Of a stretch of 64,000 nt of DNA, positions 31,775-44,070 are shown in pieces (position 1 is the stretch's first letter; each line of letters starts with the position of its first letter). Source of the stretch: Micropterix aruncella (Eukaryota; Arthropoda; Insecta; Lepidoptera; Micropterigidae); the NCBI GenBank assembly GCA_944548615.1, contig OX155967.1, positions 22,498,752-22,562,751 of the forward strand, written 5' to 3'. Below the pieces are notes generated by a model. The model was not told where the DNA came from and ran no database searches. It was given only the letters and a program-made list of their open reading frames with translations. Made by a program: the position numbers and the translations under genes.

Positions 31775-32624
31775 GGAGTGGGGGTGGGGGTGTCAAAATG
31801 AATATATCCGCCTTCATCTAGAAAAAATTATTAGCGTTCTCACGACAATTCCCCTCCTCGTCGGTTGGTGGGCCAGGAAAGTAAAAAAAGTTATGGATTT
31901 TTGGTCGGAAACATTCCCAAATGTCCCATCTTCTGGCGACTTTTGCGTCCGATATGGAGGGCGTGCCGGCTGCTAGCTCAGCCGCCCACTTGTCTGCGTA
32001 CGCGGCCAATTTGTTCGACGAGGCGGTGCACTTTGCCGCGAAAGTGGTCCACGCGATGACTTTTTCGCGTAGACCCTTCAGCCGGCGCTATAATGGATTT
32101 ATGAAGTATTACGTTTTCAGATTATAGCAATTTTATTTAAAAACCCGTTCAAGATATTGAAAAGTGACGTCACTAAGAGTCGTATGCTATGTCCACTAGT
32201 CACTTTTTTTGGAAAAGCATTAACGGATTTGTTTTTCTTTAAGTAAGTTATTAGTAAAAACACATTTCTAAAACAATCTTTAATTAAAATCCTCCGTCCC
32301 GGAACGGACAACTTTATTCTGGAAATGATCTTAATCGTCTAGGGGGAGTGGGGGTGGCGGTGTCAAAATGAATATATCCGCCTTCATCTAGAAAAAAATT
32401 ATTAGCGTTTATGACAATTCCCCTCCTCGTCGGTTAGTGGGCCAGGAAAGTAAAAAAAGTTATAGATTTTTGGTCGGAAACATACCCAAATGTCCCATCT
32501 TCTGGCGACTTTTGCGTCTGGTTCAGCCGTTCAACCTAATATGCGATTACCAACAAACAGAATTTTATTTTTATGTATAATATAGATTATCATAATAATT
32601 GGTTTACCGGTGGTTGTGCCGGTC

Positions 32625-32744
32625 GGGCTGCGCATCGGGCTGCGCGTCGGGCTGCGCGTCGGGCTGCGCGTCGGGCTGCGCGTTGGGCTGCGAGTCGGGG
32701 TGAGCGTCGGGCTGGGCGTCGGGCTGCGCGTCGGGCTACCCGCC
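32625..32744. repeat. 12-bp minisatellite, 10 repeats
   Basis: First repeat is the variant GGGCTGCGCATC, shared only with the copy at 38511, supporting block duplication. Confidence 0.9.
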
Positions 32745-33714
32745 GTATCTTCTTGGTGATCCGGGCGGCGTTGTCGGCGGCCATGGCAGACCAATTAGCG
32801 ATCCGGCTGCTGGCGTTGACGGCATAGAGCTACGGAAAATGTTTTTTTACCAATATCGCTATTGGCATACTTTTAACTTTCCCGGCCCACGAGAACGCGT
32901 TAAAAAAACCAGATGGAGACGGAAGTATCCATTTTGAGCCCCCCTGACACAATATGGAAATGTGATTTCGGCCCAACTAGGAATCTGTGAACTAAATATC
33001 AAGTCTGTACATACAATATCTCGTGATTGAAATATCATTAGTGCGCACTGAACCTCCTTGTGGACCAATTTCTACCACAAACTTCCTAACTCTCACCACG
33101 AGTAAATGAAGTCTGCATACCAAATTTCGCCTCAATTGGATTATGCGTTTGAATGCTATCGTGGAGGAATACATACACACAAACAGACAGACTTTATTCT
33201 GGATATGGTCTTAATCGTCTCAGGGGGATATTTCCGTCTTCATCCAATTTTTTTCATCTGGATTGTCCACAATACTTCCCGTCCTCATAGGTTGGTGTGC
33301 CGGGCAAATAGAAATAAAACGGGTGTGTCACAACAAGACTTTCCCGGCAAACGACAAGCACCCCTCCCCCACCCTTACCCCCACCCCTCTCCAACCAATC
33401 TTACCCGCGCGCCAATTTGTAGTATTTGAAAATATTCAATACTATTGATATTCAATAGTATAGATTCGTAAATTCGTAAATTCTTACCTCTTTATCCATC
33501 CTGCTTTGTATTATGCCGAGCAATTTAGGGTTGAAACCGCAGTTGTACAGCCGGTATACCTTTAACCCCTCCACCGAAGTAATTTCCATTTTTGGTGGCT
33601 AAAAAATATATAAGGTTGTCTTTGAGATGTGTTAGCAAATAAAATATAAAGAAGTGGTATTCAAAAGTATTGTTTAGCCGGTTTGGCAGGAATCTATAAT
33701 TATTTCAAAAATCT

Positions 33715-33798
33715 TCCGCTGGTCTAACGGTTAACCAGCCTTCCTTTGCCTGATCCACCCGGACGCACTTGTCGGCCGCTTCGAAGGTCCAGGTCAAG
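33715..33798 (+). other. tRNA-Glu-like segment, unit 4
   Basis: A box TGGTCTAACGGTTA from 33720; B-like GCTTCGAAGG near 33778-33787. Confidence 0.35.
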
Positions 33799-33911
33799 AT
33801 TTTACAAAGCTGTTAGATAAAGTGAGCAGGAACGAAATACACAATCTGATTTCACCAACACGAAACCGAAGGTCGTAGGGAGGTACGAGACTCACAGACA
33901 CACAGACAGAC

Positions 33912-34567
33912 TTTATTCTGGAAATGATCTTAATCGTCTAGGGGGGAGTGGGGGGTGGGGGTATCAAAATGAATATATCCGCCTTCATTGAAAAGTGACG
34001 TCACTAAGAGTCGTATGCGATGTCCACTAGTCACTTTTTTTGACGTGTGCTTGCCGAGGTATGATTTTGATGCAAAACCCTTGCCGCAGCGCATGCAGGC
34101 GTACGGCTTAATTTTAGAGTGCGTTTGGACGTGTAATGCAAACGACAAGCACCCCTCCCCCACCCCTCTCCAACCAATTTTCCCCGCGCGCCAATTTGTA
34201 GTATTTTTCGTAGTATAAGGAAGGTAATTTACCAAAAAATATGTAAATTTTTTCTTAAATATTACCGAATTTAAATATTATTTATGTCGCTTGTATACAA
34301 GATATTCCAACCAAGATTTCATGAAGTGATTTTGGTTTAACTGCGCATTTGTGTACCAAATTTCAAGTATCTAAGTGGAATATTTTGAGATTGAAGTATT
34401 GAGTAGCGCGAGATAGAAGTATGAGTAGCGCGCCCACTGGTGAACCGATGAACCGTACTCTTGACATGACTAAATGATGCCTGCATGCCAAATTTCATGT
34501 CAATCGGATGAAGCGTTTGGGCGCATCTTAAAGGAATACACACAGACTCACAGACACACAGACAGAC
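33912..34567. repeat. Array unit 5: short chimeric unit with zinc-finger fragment
   Basis: Near-identical to 28029-28681. Its upstream B2 tail lost the TTTTTTCGTAAAGGAATACACAC-side sequence before the CACAGACTCACAG run (GGTACGAGACTCACAG near 33885). Confidence 0.85.
34042..34138 (-). pseudogene. Captured C2H2 zinc-finger gene fragment, copy 2
   Basis: Same 97 bp as 28158-28254, encoding KPYACMRCGKGFASKSYLGK. Confidence 0.8.
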
Positions 34568-35167
34568 TTTATTCTGGAAATGATCTTAATCGTCTAGGGG
34601 GAGTGGGGGGTGGGGGTATCAAAATGAATATATCCGCCTTCATCTAGAAAATTTTTTTTTGCGTTCTCACAACATTTCCCCTCCTCGTCGGTTTGTGGGC
34701 CAGGACAGTAATAAAAGTTATGGATTTTTGGTCGGAAACATACCCAAATTTCCCATCTTTTGGCGACTTTTTTCGCCGATATGACGGGCCTTCCGGCTGC
34801 TAACTGTGCCGCCCACCCGTCTGCGTAGGCGGCCAATCTAGCAGATGAGGCGGCGCACTTTGCCCCGTAATCGGTCCACGCGATGGCGTTCTCCCGTAGA
34901 CCCTTGAGCCTGCGCTATAATGGATTTATGAAGAATTACATTTTATTTAAAAACACGCTCAAGATATTGAAAAGTGACGTCACTAAGAGTCGTATGCGAT
35001 GTCCACTAGTCACTTTTTTTGGACCAGCATTAACGGATTGGTTTTTCTTTAAGTATTATTCTATAAGATTAAGTTTCTTATTAGTAAAAACACATTTCTA
35101 AAAACAATCTTTAATTAAAATTCTCCATCCCGAAACAAACAACTTTATTCTGGAAATGATCTTAATC

Positions 35168-37660
35168 GTCTAGGGCAGGGGTTCCCAAACTTTTTTGTAC
35201 CACGCCCCCCTCTGGTTATTTGGAGACCCCCCACGCCCCCCTACACATATCAGTATATAATTGTACGTATGGTGAAAATTAAAACAAGTATTACATGAAA
35301 AACGAATATAATTACTGATACAAAATTTAACATTGTAACACAGATACATTTTCAATTTAAGGAAGGTGAAACAATAGGCCTACCTACTTACAAAAACAAA
35401 ACATAAAATGTAATTTAGTGAGATGGGTGCGCTTGCATGTTCTGGATAAGTTGACAGATCCTGGGTTGAGTTTCAGACAAAGCACAGCGTAGGTCACTTT
35501 CGACATCAAGTTTGTTGCGGTACTTGGTTTTGATCGCCACAAGAGTTGAAAACGCTTTTTCGCACATGTATGTTGTTGAAAAAGGCAAGTACATCCGAAC
35601 AGCTTTCTCTGAAACACTGGGGTAAACTTTTAAGTACTTTAACCAAAATGAGGGCTTGTCCATTTTGTCAAAATCGTATCTTGCAGCAGAGTCATTTTTT
35701 ATTTCTATTCCCTCCTCTTGCAACTCTTCTGGCAGCAACTGTATGTCCATGTTGAACGGGTCGGTTGATAGTTTGTAAAACTCCTCTGACAAGTTAGGAA
35801 AGTACCTGCTGAACTCCTCCTTGAGGTTCTTCAAATGGTCAATTATCAAGTTTTTCAAAAGCGGTCCTTCAAAAACGTCCTCAAAACATACTTCTTCTGA
35901 GACTGACACTACTTTGCTGAAACTTGAATAGTTGCTGGGGTTCATTGACACTTTACGTATCCAAAGTTGTAGTTTCTCAACGTACATCTTGATGGCATCC
36001 CGATGTGTTACTATATTTGAGTCTGCACCTTGCAGTCTCAAGTTTAGGTTATTTAACGAGTCAAAAAAGTCTGATAAATAGGCCAAAATCACTTGGTTAC
36101 AGGGTTTTTTGAACTCTGCACTAAGCTCGTTTTGTTTCTGCTGTGCCAAAAACGTTATCACTTCATCACGGAGTTCAAATAGTCTTCCCAACATATTGCC
36201 TTTTGATAGCCATCGTACTTCTGTATGAAATAGCAGCGTTTTGTGATCACTTCCTAAATCTTCACACAGAATTTTAAACAGTCGAGTATTTAATGCACTG
36301 TTCTTAACGTAGTTGACTACTTTAATACAAAGCTTTAAAACAGCATTGAGTTCGTTAGGAAGAGTTTTTGCTGCCAAGGCTTGGCGGTGAATAAAACAAT
36401 GAATCCCAACCACATCAGCATTCTTCTCTTTGACCAACTGCACAAAGCCTGAACGAGAACCCAGCATTGAAGGAGCACCATCTGTGCATACACCAATAAG
36501 TTATTGCCAAGAAAGTTCGTGTTTCTTAAAAAAGTCTGATACTGCTTCCATCACATCTACAGCTTTAGTAGTGGTCAACAGCTCAGTAGAAAACATCAGT
36601 TCATCCTTCATTCTTTCATTTTCAATGTAACGAACATATACAATCAAATGAGAGCATTGTGCTATGTCTGTACTCTCGTCAAGCTGGATAGCAAAAAACG
36701 GGGATTTTTTTATTGCATCAACCACCTGGTTTTTAATGTCCTCGGCCATATCATCAATGCGGCGTTTTACGGTGTTGTCTGAAAGTGGTATTTGTGATAG
36801 CTTTTGCCTACTATCAGTTCCAAGGACAACATCGGCTGCTTTTAAAAGGCACGGTTTAACAAGCGTTTCACCAATAGTGTGACTTTTCTTTTCCTTAGCA
36901 ATAATAAGAGATAATTCATAGGAAGCTTCAAGCACTTTTAGAGATGACTGAGCAGCAGATCCAGTGCTATCTAACTTCATGCGCTTTAAATTCTTAGATT
37001 TTGCAGCGAAAAACTCTTTAGGTTTGTCCTTTGAAGAGGCATGTTTGGTTGACAAATGTCTCAGAAGACGATTAGGCCTCATCGCGTCATTGCTTAATAC
37101 CTCATAGCAAATAACGCACTGAGGGTGATCAACATTATCTTTAAGCAAGGAAACAAACCCATATTGAATATAATCGTCAATATACTTGCGTTTCTTTGCC
37201 GTGTTCATCTTCTCTGATTCAGCTTCACACAGAACTCACACAACACAAAAACAATTACTCCAATTCAAACGTCGCAGCAATTACAGAACACCCACAATAC
37301 AGCAAACACGCTGACTGATAATTCACGGAAAGCACTGTTGGCACAACGGACTGGCGAACGGACTAGTTACAACGCAAGCACTGAACAAACTGCAAGGTTA
37401 TTGACATTGGATTGAAGATGAGGTGGGGGTGGGCGTGGTAGGGGTGGGGGGACACTTGCACTCACGCCAAGGCCAAACGGAGGTATCGGTACACACACCC
37501 GTTGCGTCTGACAGTAACTGCTATGGAGGGGGAAAAATCTGAGGAAATTATTTTTGTATTTTTTTTTATTTATTTCATTTGGGTGTCACGCCCCCCCTGG
37601 ACTTTCTCCACGCCCCCCCAGGGGGGCGCGCCCCCCACTTTGGGAACCACTGGTCTAGGG
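35168..37660. mobile_element. Buster-type hAT element, copy 2 (segmental duplicate of copy 1)
   Basis: Element 35176-37652 with the same GTCTAGGG flanks, the same host module position and nearly identical sequence. This is duplication of the surrounding 5.89-kb block, not a second transposition. Confidence 0.93.
35415..37208 (-). pseudogene. ZBED5/SCAND3-like Buster hAT transposase with one in-frame stop, copy 2
   Basis: Same frame and same TAA as copy 1 (here 36501-36503). The protein differs from copy 1 by about one residue (SDFFDSLNN for SDFFDTLNN near 36058). The N-terminal part is 235 codons with the BED finger and first aspartate; the 350-codon part carries the CxxH, RW and dimerisation motifs. 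Presumed inactive. Confidence 0.92.
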
Positions 37661-38510
37661 GGAGTGGGGGTGGGGGTGTCAAAATGAATATATCCGCCTT
37701 CATCTAGAAAAAATTATTAGCGTTCTCACGACAATTCCCCTCCTCGTCGGTTGGTGGGCCAGGAAAGTAAAAAAAGTTATGGATTTTTGGTCGGAAACAT
37801 TCCCAAATGTCCCATCTTCTGGCGACTTTTGCGTCCGATATGGAGGGCGTGCCGGCTGCTAGCTCAGCCGCCCACTTGTCTGCGTACGCGGCCAATTTGT
37901 TCGACGAGGCGGTGCACTTTGCCGCGAAAGTGGTCCACGCGATGACTTTTTCGCGTAGACCCTTCAGCCGGCGCTATAATGGATTTATGAAGTATTACGT
38001 TTTCAGATTATAGCAATTTTATTTAAAAACCCGTTCAAGATATTGAAAAGTGACGTCACTAAGAGTCGTATGCTATGTCCACTAGTCACTTTTTTTGGAA
38101 AAGCATTAACGGATTTGTTTTTCTTTAAGTAAGTTATTAGTAAAAACACATTTCTAAAACAATCTTTAATTAAAATCCTCCGTCCCGGAACGGACAACTT
38201 TATTCTGGAAATGATCTTAATCGTCTAGGGGGAGTGGGGGTGGCGGTGTCAAAATGAATATATCCGCCTTCATCTAGAAAAAAATTATTAGCGTTTATGA
38301 CAATTCCCCTCCTCGTCGGTTAGTGGGCCAGGAAAGTAAAAAAAGTTATAGATTTTTGGTCGGAAACATACCCAAATGTCCCATCTTCTGGCGACTTTTG
38401 CGTCTGGTTCAGCCGTTCAACCTAATATGCGATTACCAACAAACAGAATTTTATTTTTATGTATAATATAGATTATCATAATAATTGGTTTACCGGTGGT
38501 TGTGCCGGTC

Positions 38511-38630
38511 GGGCTGCGCATCGGGCTGCGCGTCGGGCTGCGCGTCGGGCTGCGCGTCGGGCTGCGCGTTGGGCTGCGAGTCGGGGTGAGCGTCGGGCTG
38601 GGCGTCGGGCTGCGCGTCGGGCTACCCGCC
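38511..38630. repeat. 12-bp minisatellite, 10 repeats
   Basis: Same first-repeat variant (GGGCTGCGCATC) as 32625-32744. Confidence 0.9.
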
Positions 38631-39596
38631 GTATCTTCTTGGTGATCCGGGCGGCGTTGTCGGCGGCCATGGCAGACCAATTAGCGATCCGGCTGCTGGC
38701 GTTGACGGCATAGAGCTACGGAAAATGTTTTTTTACCAATATCGCTATTGGCATACTTTTAACTTTCCCGGCCCACGAGAACGCGTTAAAAAAACCAGAT
38801 GGAGACGGAAGTATCCATTTTGAGCCCCCCTGACACAATATGGAAATGTGATTTCGGCCCAACTAGGAATCTGTGAACTAAATATCAAGTCTGTACATAC
38901 AATATCTCGTGATTGAAATATCATTAGTGCGCACTGAACCTCCTTGTGGACCAATTTCTACCACAAACTTCCTAACTCTCACCACGAGTAAATGAAGTCT
39001 GCATACCAAATTTCGCCTCAATTGGATTATGCGTTTGAATGCTATCGTGGAGGAATACATACACACAAACAGACAGACTTTATTCTGGATATGGTCTTAA
39101 TCGTCTCAGGGGGATATTTCCGTCTTCATCCAATTTTTTTCATCTGGATTGTCCACAATACTTCCCGTCCTCATAGGTTGGTGTGCCGGGCAAATAGAAA
39201 TAAAACGGGTGTGTCACAACAAGACCCGGCAAACGACAAGCACCCCTCCCCCACCCTTACCCCCACCCCTCTCCAACCAATCTTACCCGCGCGCCAATTT
39301 GTAGTATTTGAAAATATTCAATACTATTGATATTCAATAGTATAGATTCGTAAATTCGTAAATTCTTACCTCTTTATCCATCCTGCTTTGTATTATGCCG
39401 AGCAATTTAGGGTTGAAACCGCAGTTGTACAGCCGGTATACCTTTAACCCCTCCACCGAAGTAATTTCCATTTTTGGTGGCTAAAAAATATATAAGGTTG
39501 TCTTTGAGATGTGTTAGCAAATAAAATATAAAGAAGTGGTATTCAAAAGTATTGTTTAGCCGGTTTGGCAGGAATCTATAATTATTTCAAAAATCT

Positions 39597-39680
39597 TCCG
39601 CTGGTCTAACGGTTAACCAGCCTTCCTTTGCCTGATCCACCCGGACGCACTTGTCGGCCGCTTCGAAGGTCCAGGTCAAG
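39597..39680 (+). other. tRNA-Glu-like segment, unit 6
   Basis: A box TGGTCTAACGGTTA from 39602. Confidence 0.35.
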
Positions 39681-39793
39681 ATTTTACAAAGCTGTTAGAT
39701 AAAGTGAGCAGGAACGAAATACACAATCTGATTTCACCAACACGAAACCGAAGGTCGTAGGGAGGTACGAGACTCACAGACACACAGACAGAC

Positions 39794-40448
39794 TTTATTC
39801 TGGAAATGATCTTAATCGTCTAGGGGGAGTGGGGGGTGGGGGTATCAAAATGAATATATCCGCCTTCATTGAAAAGTGACGTCACTAAGAGTCGTATGCG
39901 ATGTCCACTAGTCACTTTTTTTGACGTGTGCTTGCCGAGGTATGATTTTGATGCAAAACCCTTGCCGCAGCGCATGCAGGCGTACGGCTTAATTTTAGAG
40001 TGCGTTTGGACGTGTAATGCAAACGACAAGCACCCCTCCCCCACCCCTCTCCAACCAATCTTCCCCGCGCGCCAATTTGTAGTATTTTTCGTAGTATAAG
40101 GAAGGTAATTTACCAAAAAATATGTAAATTTTTTCTTAAATATTACCGAATTTAAATATTATTTATGTCGCTTGTATACAAGATATTCCAACCAAGATTT
40201 CATGAAGTGATTTTGGTTTAACTGCGCATTTGTGTACCAAATTTCAAGTATCTAAGTGGAATATTTTGAGATTGAAGTATTGAGTAGCGCGAGATAGAAG
40301 TATGAGTAGCGCGCCCACTGGTGAACCGATGAACCGTACTCTTGACATGACTAAATGATGCCTGCATGCCAAATTTCATGTCAATCGGATGAAGCGTTTG
40401 GGCGCATCTTAAAGGAATACACACAGACTCACAGACACACAGACAGAC
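39794..40448. repeat. Array unit 7: short chimeric unit with zinc-finger fragment
   Basis: Third copy of the short chimeric unit, at the start of a damaged third copy of the 5.89-kb block. Confidence 0.85.
39923..40019 (-). pseudogene. Captured C2H2 zinc-finger gene fragment, copy 3
   Basis: Same 97 bp as 28158-28254. Confidence 0.8.
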
Positions 40449-40938
40449 TTTATTCTGGAAATGATCTTAATCGTCTAGGGGGAGTGGGGGGTGGGGGTAT
40501 CAAAATGAATATATCCGCCTTCATCTAGAAAAATTTTTTTTGCGTTCTCACAACATTTCCCCTCCTCGTCGGTTTGTGGGCCAGGACAGTAATAAAAGTT
40601 ATGGATTTTTGGTCGGAAACATACCCAAATTTCCCATCTTTTGGCGACTTTTTTCGCCGATATGACGGGCCTTCCGGCTGCTAACTGTGCCGCCCACCCG
40701 TCTGCGTAGGCGGCCAATCTAGCAGATGAGGCGGCGCACTTTGCCCCGTAATCGGTCCACGCGATGGCGTTCTCCCGTAGACCCTTGAGCCTGCGCTATA
40801 ATGGATTTATGAAGAATTACATTTTATTTAAAAACACGCTCAAGATATTGAAAAGTGACGTCACTAAGAGTCGTATGCGATGTCCACTAGTCACTTTTTT
40901 TGGACCAGCATTAACGGATTGGTTTTTCTTTAAGTATT

Positions 40939-42425
40939 ACAACTCTTCTGGCAGCAACTGTATGTCCATGTTGAACGGGTCGGTTGATAGTTTGTAAAAC
41001 TCCTCTGACAAGTTAGGAAAGTACCTGCTGAACTCCTCCTTGAGGTTCTTCAAATGGTCAATTATCAAGTTTTTCAAAAGCGGTCCTTCAAAAACGTCCT
41101 CAAAACATACTTCTTCTGAGACTGACACTACTTTGCTGAAACTTGAATAGTTGCTGGGGTTCATTGACACTTTACGTATCCAAAGTTGTAGTTTCTCAAC
41201 TACATCTTGATGGCATCCCGATGTGTTACTATATTTGAGTCTGCACCTTGCAGTCTCAAGTTTAGGTTATTTAACGTGTCAAAAAGTCTGATAAATAGGC
41301 CAAAATCACTTGGTTACAGGGTTTTTTGAACTCTGCACTAAGCTCGTTTTGTTTCTGCTGTGCCAAAAACGTTATCACTTCATCACGGAGTTCAAATAGT
41401 CTTCCCAACATATTGCCTTTTGATAGCCATCGTACTTCTGTATGAAATAGCAGCGTTTTGTGATCACTTCCTAAATCTTCACACAGAATTTTAAACAGTC
41501 GAGTATTTAATGCACTGTTCTTAACGTAGTTGACTACTTTAATACAAAGCTTTAAAACAGCATTGAGTTCGTTAGGAAGAGTTTTTGCTGCCAAGGCTTG
41601 GCGGTGAATAAAACAATGAATCCCAACCACATCAGCATTCTTCTCTTTGACCAACTGCACAAAGCCTGAACGAGAACCCAGCATTGAAGGAGCACCATCT
41701 GTGCATACACCAATAAGTTATTGCCAAGAAAGTTCGTGTTTCTTAAAAAAGTCTGATACTGCTTCCATCACATCTACAGCTTTAGTAGTGGTCAACAGCT
41801 CAGTAGAAAACATCAGTTCATCCTTCATTCTTTCATTTTCAATGTAACGAACATATACAATCAAATGAGAGCATTGTGCTATGTCTGTACTCTCGTCAAG
41901 CTGGATAGCAAAAAACGGGGATTTTTTTATTGCATCAACCACCTGGTTTTTAATGTCCTCGGCCATATCATCAATGCGGCGTTTTACGGTGTTGTCTGAA
42001 AGTGGTATTTGTGATAGCTTTTGCCTACTATCAGTTCCAAGGACAACATCGGCTGCTTTTAAAAGGCACGGTTTAACAAGCGTTTCACCAATAGTGTGAC
42101 TTTTCTTTTCCTTAGCAATAATAAGAGATAATTCATAGGAAGCTTCAAGCACTTTTAGAGATGACTGAGCAGCAGATCCAGTGCTATCTAACTTCATGCG
42201 CTTTAAATTCTTAGATTTTGCAGCGAAAAACTCTTTAGGTTTGTCCTTTGAAGAGGCATGTTTGGTTGACAAATGTCTCAGAAGACGATTAGGCCTCATC
42301 GCGTCATTGCTTAATACATCATAGCAAATAACGCACTGAGGGTGATCAACATTATCTTTAAGCAAGGAAACAAACCCATATTGAATATAATCGTCAATAT
42401 ACTTGCGTTTCTTTGCCGTGTTCAT
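40939..42425 (-). pseudogene. ZBED5/SCAND3-like Buster hAT transposase, truncated and frameshifted, copy 3
   Basis: The N-terminal frame 41718-42425 (BED finger, first aspartate) ends at the shared in-frame TAA. The next frame (41271-41684) keeps the CxxH and RW motifs but ends early in LSDFLTR because one A is missing from the run near 41281. Another one-base loss lies near 41200 (CAACTACATC for CAACGTACATC). The dimerisation segment with the catalytic glutamate is deleted. The extra lesions show decay after duplication. Confidence 0.9.
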
Positions 42426-42877
42426 CTTCTCTGATTCAGCTTCACACAGAACTCACACAACACAAAAACAATTACTCCAATTCAAACGTCGCAGCAATTA
42501 CAGAACACCCACAATACAGCAAACACGCTGACTGATAATTCACGGAAAGCACTGTTGGCACAACGGACTGGCGAACGGACTAGTTACAACGCAAGCACTG
42601 AACAAACTGCAAGGTTATTGACATTGGATTGAAGATGAGGTGGGGGTGGGCGTGGTAGGGGTGGGGGGACACTTGCACTCACGCCAAGGCCAAACGGAGG
42701 TATCGGTACACACACCCGTTGCGTCTGACAGTAACTGCTATGGAGGGGGAAAAATCTGAGGAAATTATTTTTGTATTTTTTTTTATTTATTTCATTTGGG
42801 TGTCACGCCCCCCCTGGACTTTCTCCACGCCCCCCCAGGGGGGCGCGCCCCCCACTTTGGGAACCACTGGTCTAGGG
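40939..42877. mobile_element. Buster-type hAT element, copy 3, one end deleted
   Basis: The right end is intact (element end 42869, GTCTAGGG at 42870-42877). The left terminal repeat and the first roughly 550 bp are gone, so it lacks the two ends needed for mobility. Confidence 0.92.
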
Positions 42878-43728
42878 GGAGTGGGGGTGGGGGTGTCAAA
42901 ATGAATATATCCGCCTTCATCTAGAAAAAATTATTAGCGTTCTCACGACAATTCCCCTCCTCGTCGGTTGGTGGGCCAGGAAAGTAAAAAAAGTTATGGA
43001 TTTTTGGTCGGAAACATTCCCAAATGTCCCATCTTCTGGCGACTTTTGCGTCCGATATGGAGGGCGTGCCGGCTGCTAGCTCAGCCGCCCACTTGTCTGC
43101 GTACGCGGCCAATTTGTTCGACGAGGCGGTGCACTTTGCCGCGAAAGTGGTCCACGCGATGACTTTTTCGCGTAGACCCTTCAGCCGGCGCTATAATGGA
43201 TTTATGAAGTATTACGTTTTCAGATTATAGCAATTTTATTTAAAAACCCGTTCAAGATATTGAAAAGTGACGTCACTAAGAGTCGTATGCTATGTCCACT
43301 AGTCACTTTTTTTGGAAAAGCATTAACGGATTTGTTTTTCTTTAAGTAAGTTATTAGTAAAAACACATTTCTAAAACAATCTTTAATTAAAATCCTCCGT
43401 CCCGGAACGGACAACTTTATTCTGGAAATGATCTTAATCGTCTAGGGGGAGTGGGGGGTGGCGGTGTCAAAATGAATATATCCGCCTTCATCTAGAAAAA
43501 AATTATTAGCGTTTATGACAATTCCCCTCCTCGTCGGTTAGTGGGCCAGGAAAGTAAAAAAAGTTATAGATTTTTGGTCGGAAACATACCCAAATGTCCC
43601 ATCTTCTGGCGACTTTTGCGTCTGGTTCAGCCGTTCAACCTAATATGCGATTACCAACAAACAGAATTTTATTTTTATGTATAATATAGATTATCATAAT
43701 AATTGGTTTACCGGTGGTTGTGCCGGTC

Positions 43729-43824
43729 GGGCTGCGCGTCGGGCTGCGCGTCGGGCTGCGCGTTGGGCTGCGAGTCGGGGTGAGCGTCGGGCTGGGCGTC
43801 GGGCTGCGCGTCGGGCTACCCGCC
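43729..43824. repeat. 12-bp minisatellite, 8 repeats
   Basis: Two repeats fewer than the copies at 32625 and 38511. Confidence 0.9.
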
Positions 43825-43986
43825 GTATCTTCTTGGTGATCCGGGCGGCGTTGTCGGCGGCCATGGCAGACCAATTAGCGATCCGGCTGCTGGCGTTGAC
43901 GGCATAGAGCTACGGAAAATGTTTTTTTACCAATATCGCTATTGGCATACTTTTAACTTTCCCGGCCCACGAGAACTCAAAAATCT

Positions 43987-44070
43987 TCCGCTGGTCTAAC
44001 GGTTAACCAGCCTTCCTTTGCCTGATCCACCCGGACGCACTTGTCGGCCGCTTCGAAGGTCCAGGTCAAG
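43987..44070 (+). other. tRNA-Glu-like segment, unit 8
   Basis: A box TGGTCTAACGGTTA from 43992, a few bases after the deletion join at 43976. Confidence 0.35.

Larger units (their letters stand above)
28682..33911. repeat. Array unit 4: M1-M2(hAT insertion)-M3-M4-B2
   Basis: Tags at 28682, 29258, 32313 and 33193. The M2 tag is interrupted by a 2477-bp Buster-type hAT. Units 3 and 4 together (5883 bp) form a block repeated at 33912-39793 and, in damaged form, from 39794. Confidence 0.9.
34568..39793. repeat. Array unit 6: M1-M2(hAT insertion)-M3-M4-B2
   Basis: Duplicate of unit 4 at an offset of about 5886 bp, with tags at 34568, 35144, 38199 and 39079. M4 has a small private deletion (AAGACCCGGC for AAGACTTTCCCGGC near 39224). 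Confidence 0.9.

Noticed and set aside
35176..37652. Third independent use of the GTCTAGGG target
   Set aside because: This copy is a segmental duplicate of 29290-31766 with the same flanks and stop codon, so it adds no independent insertion.
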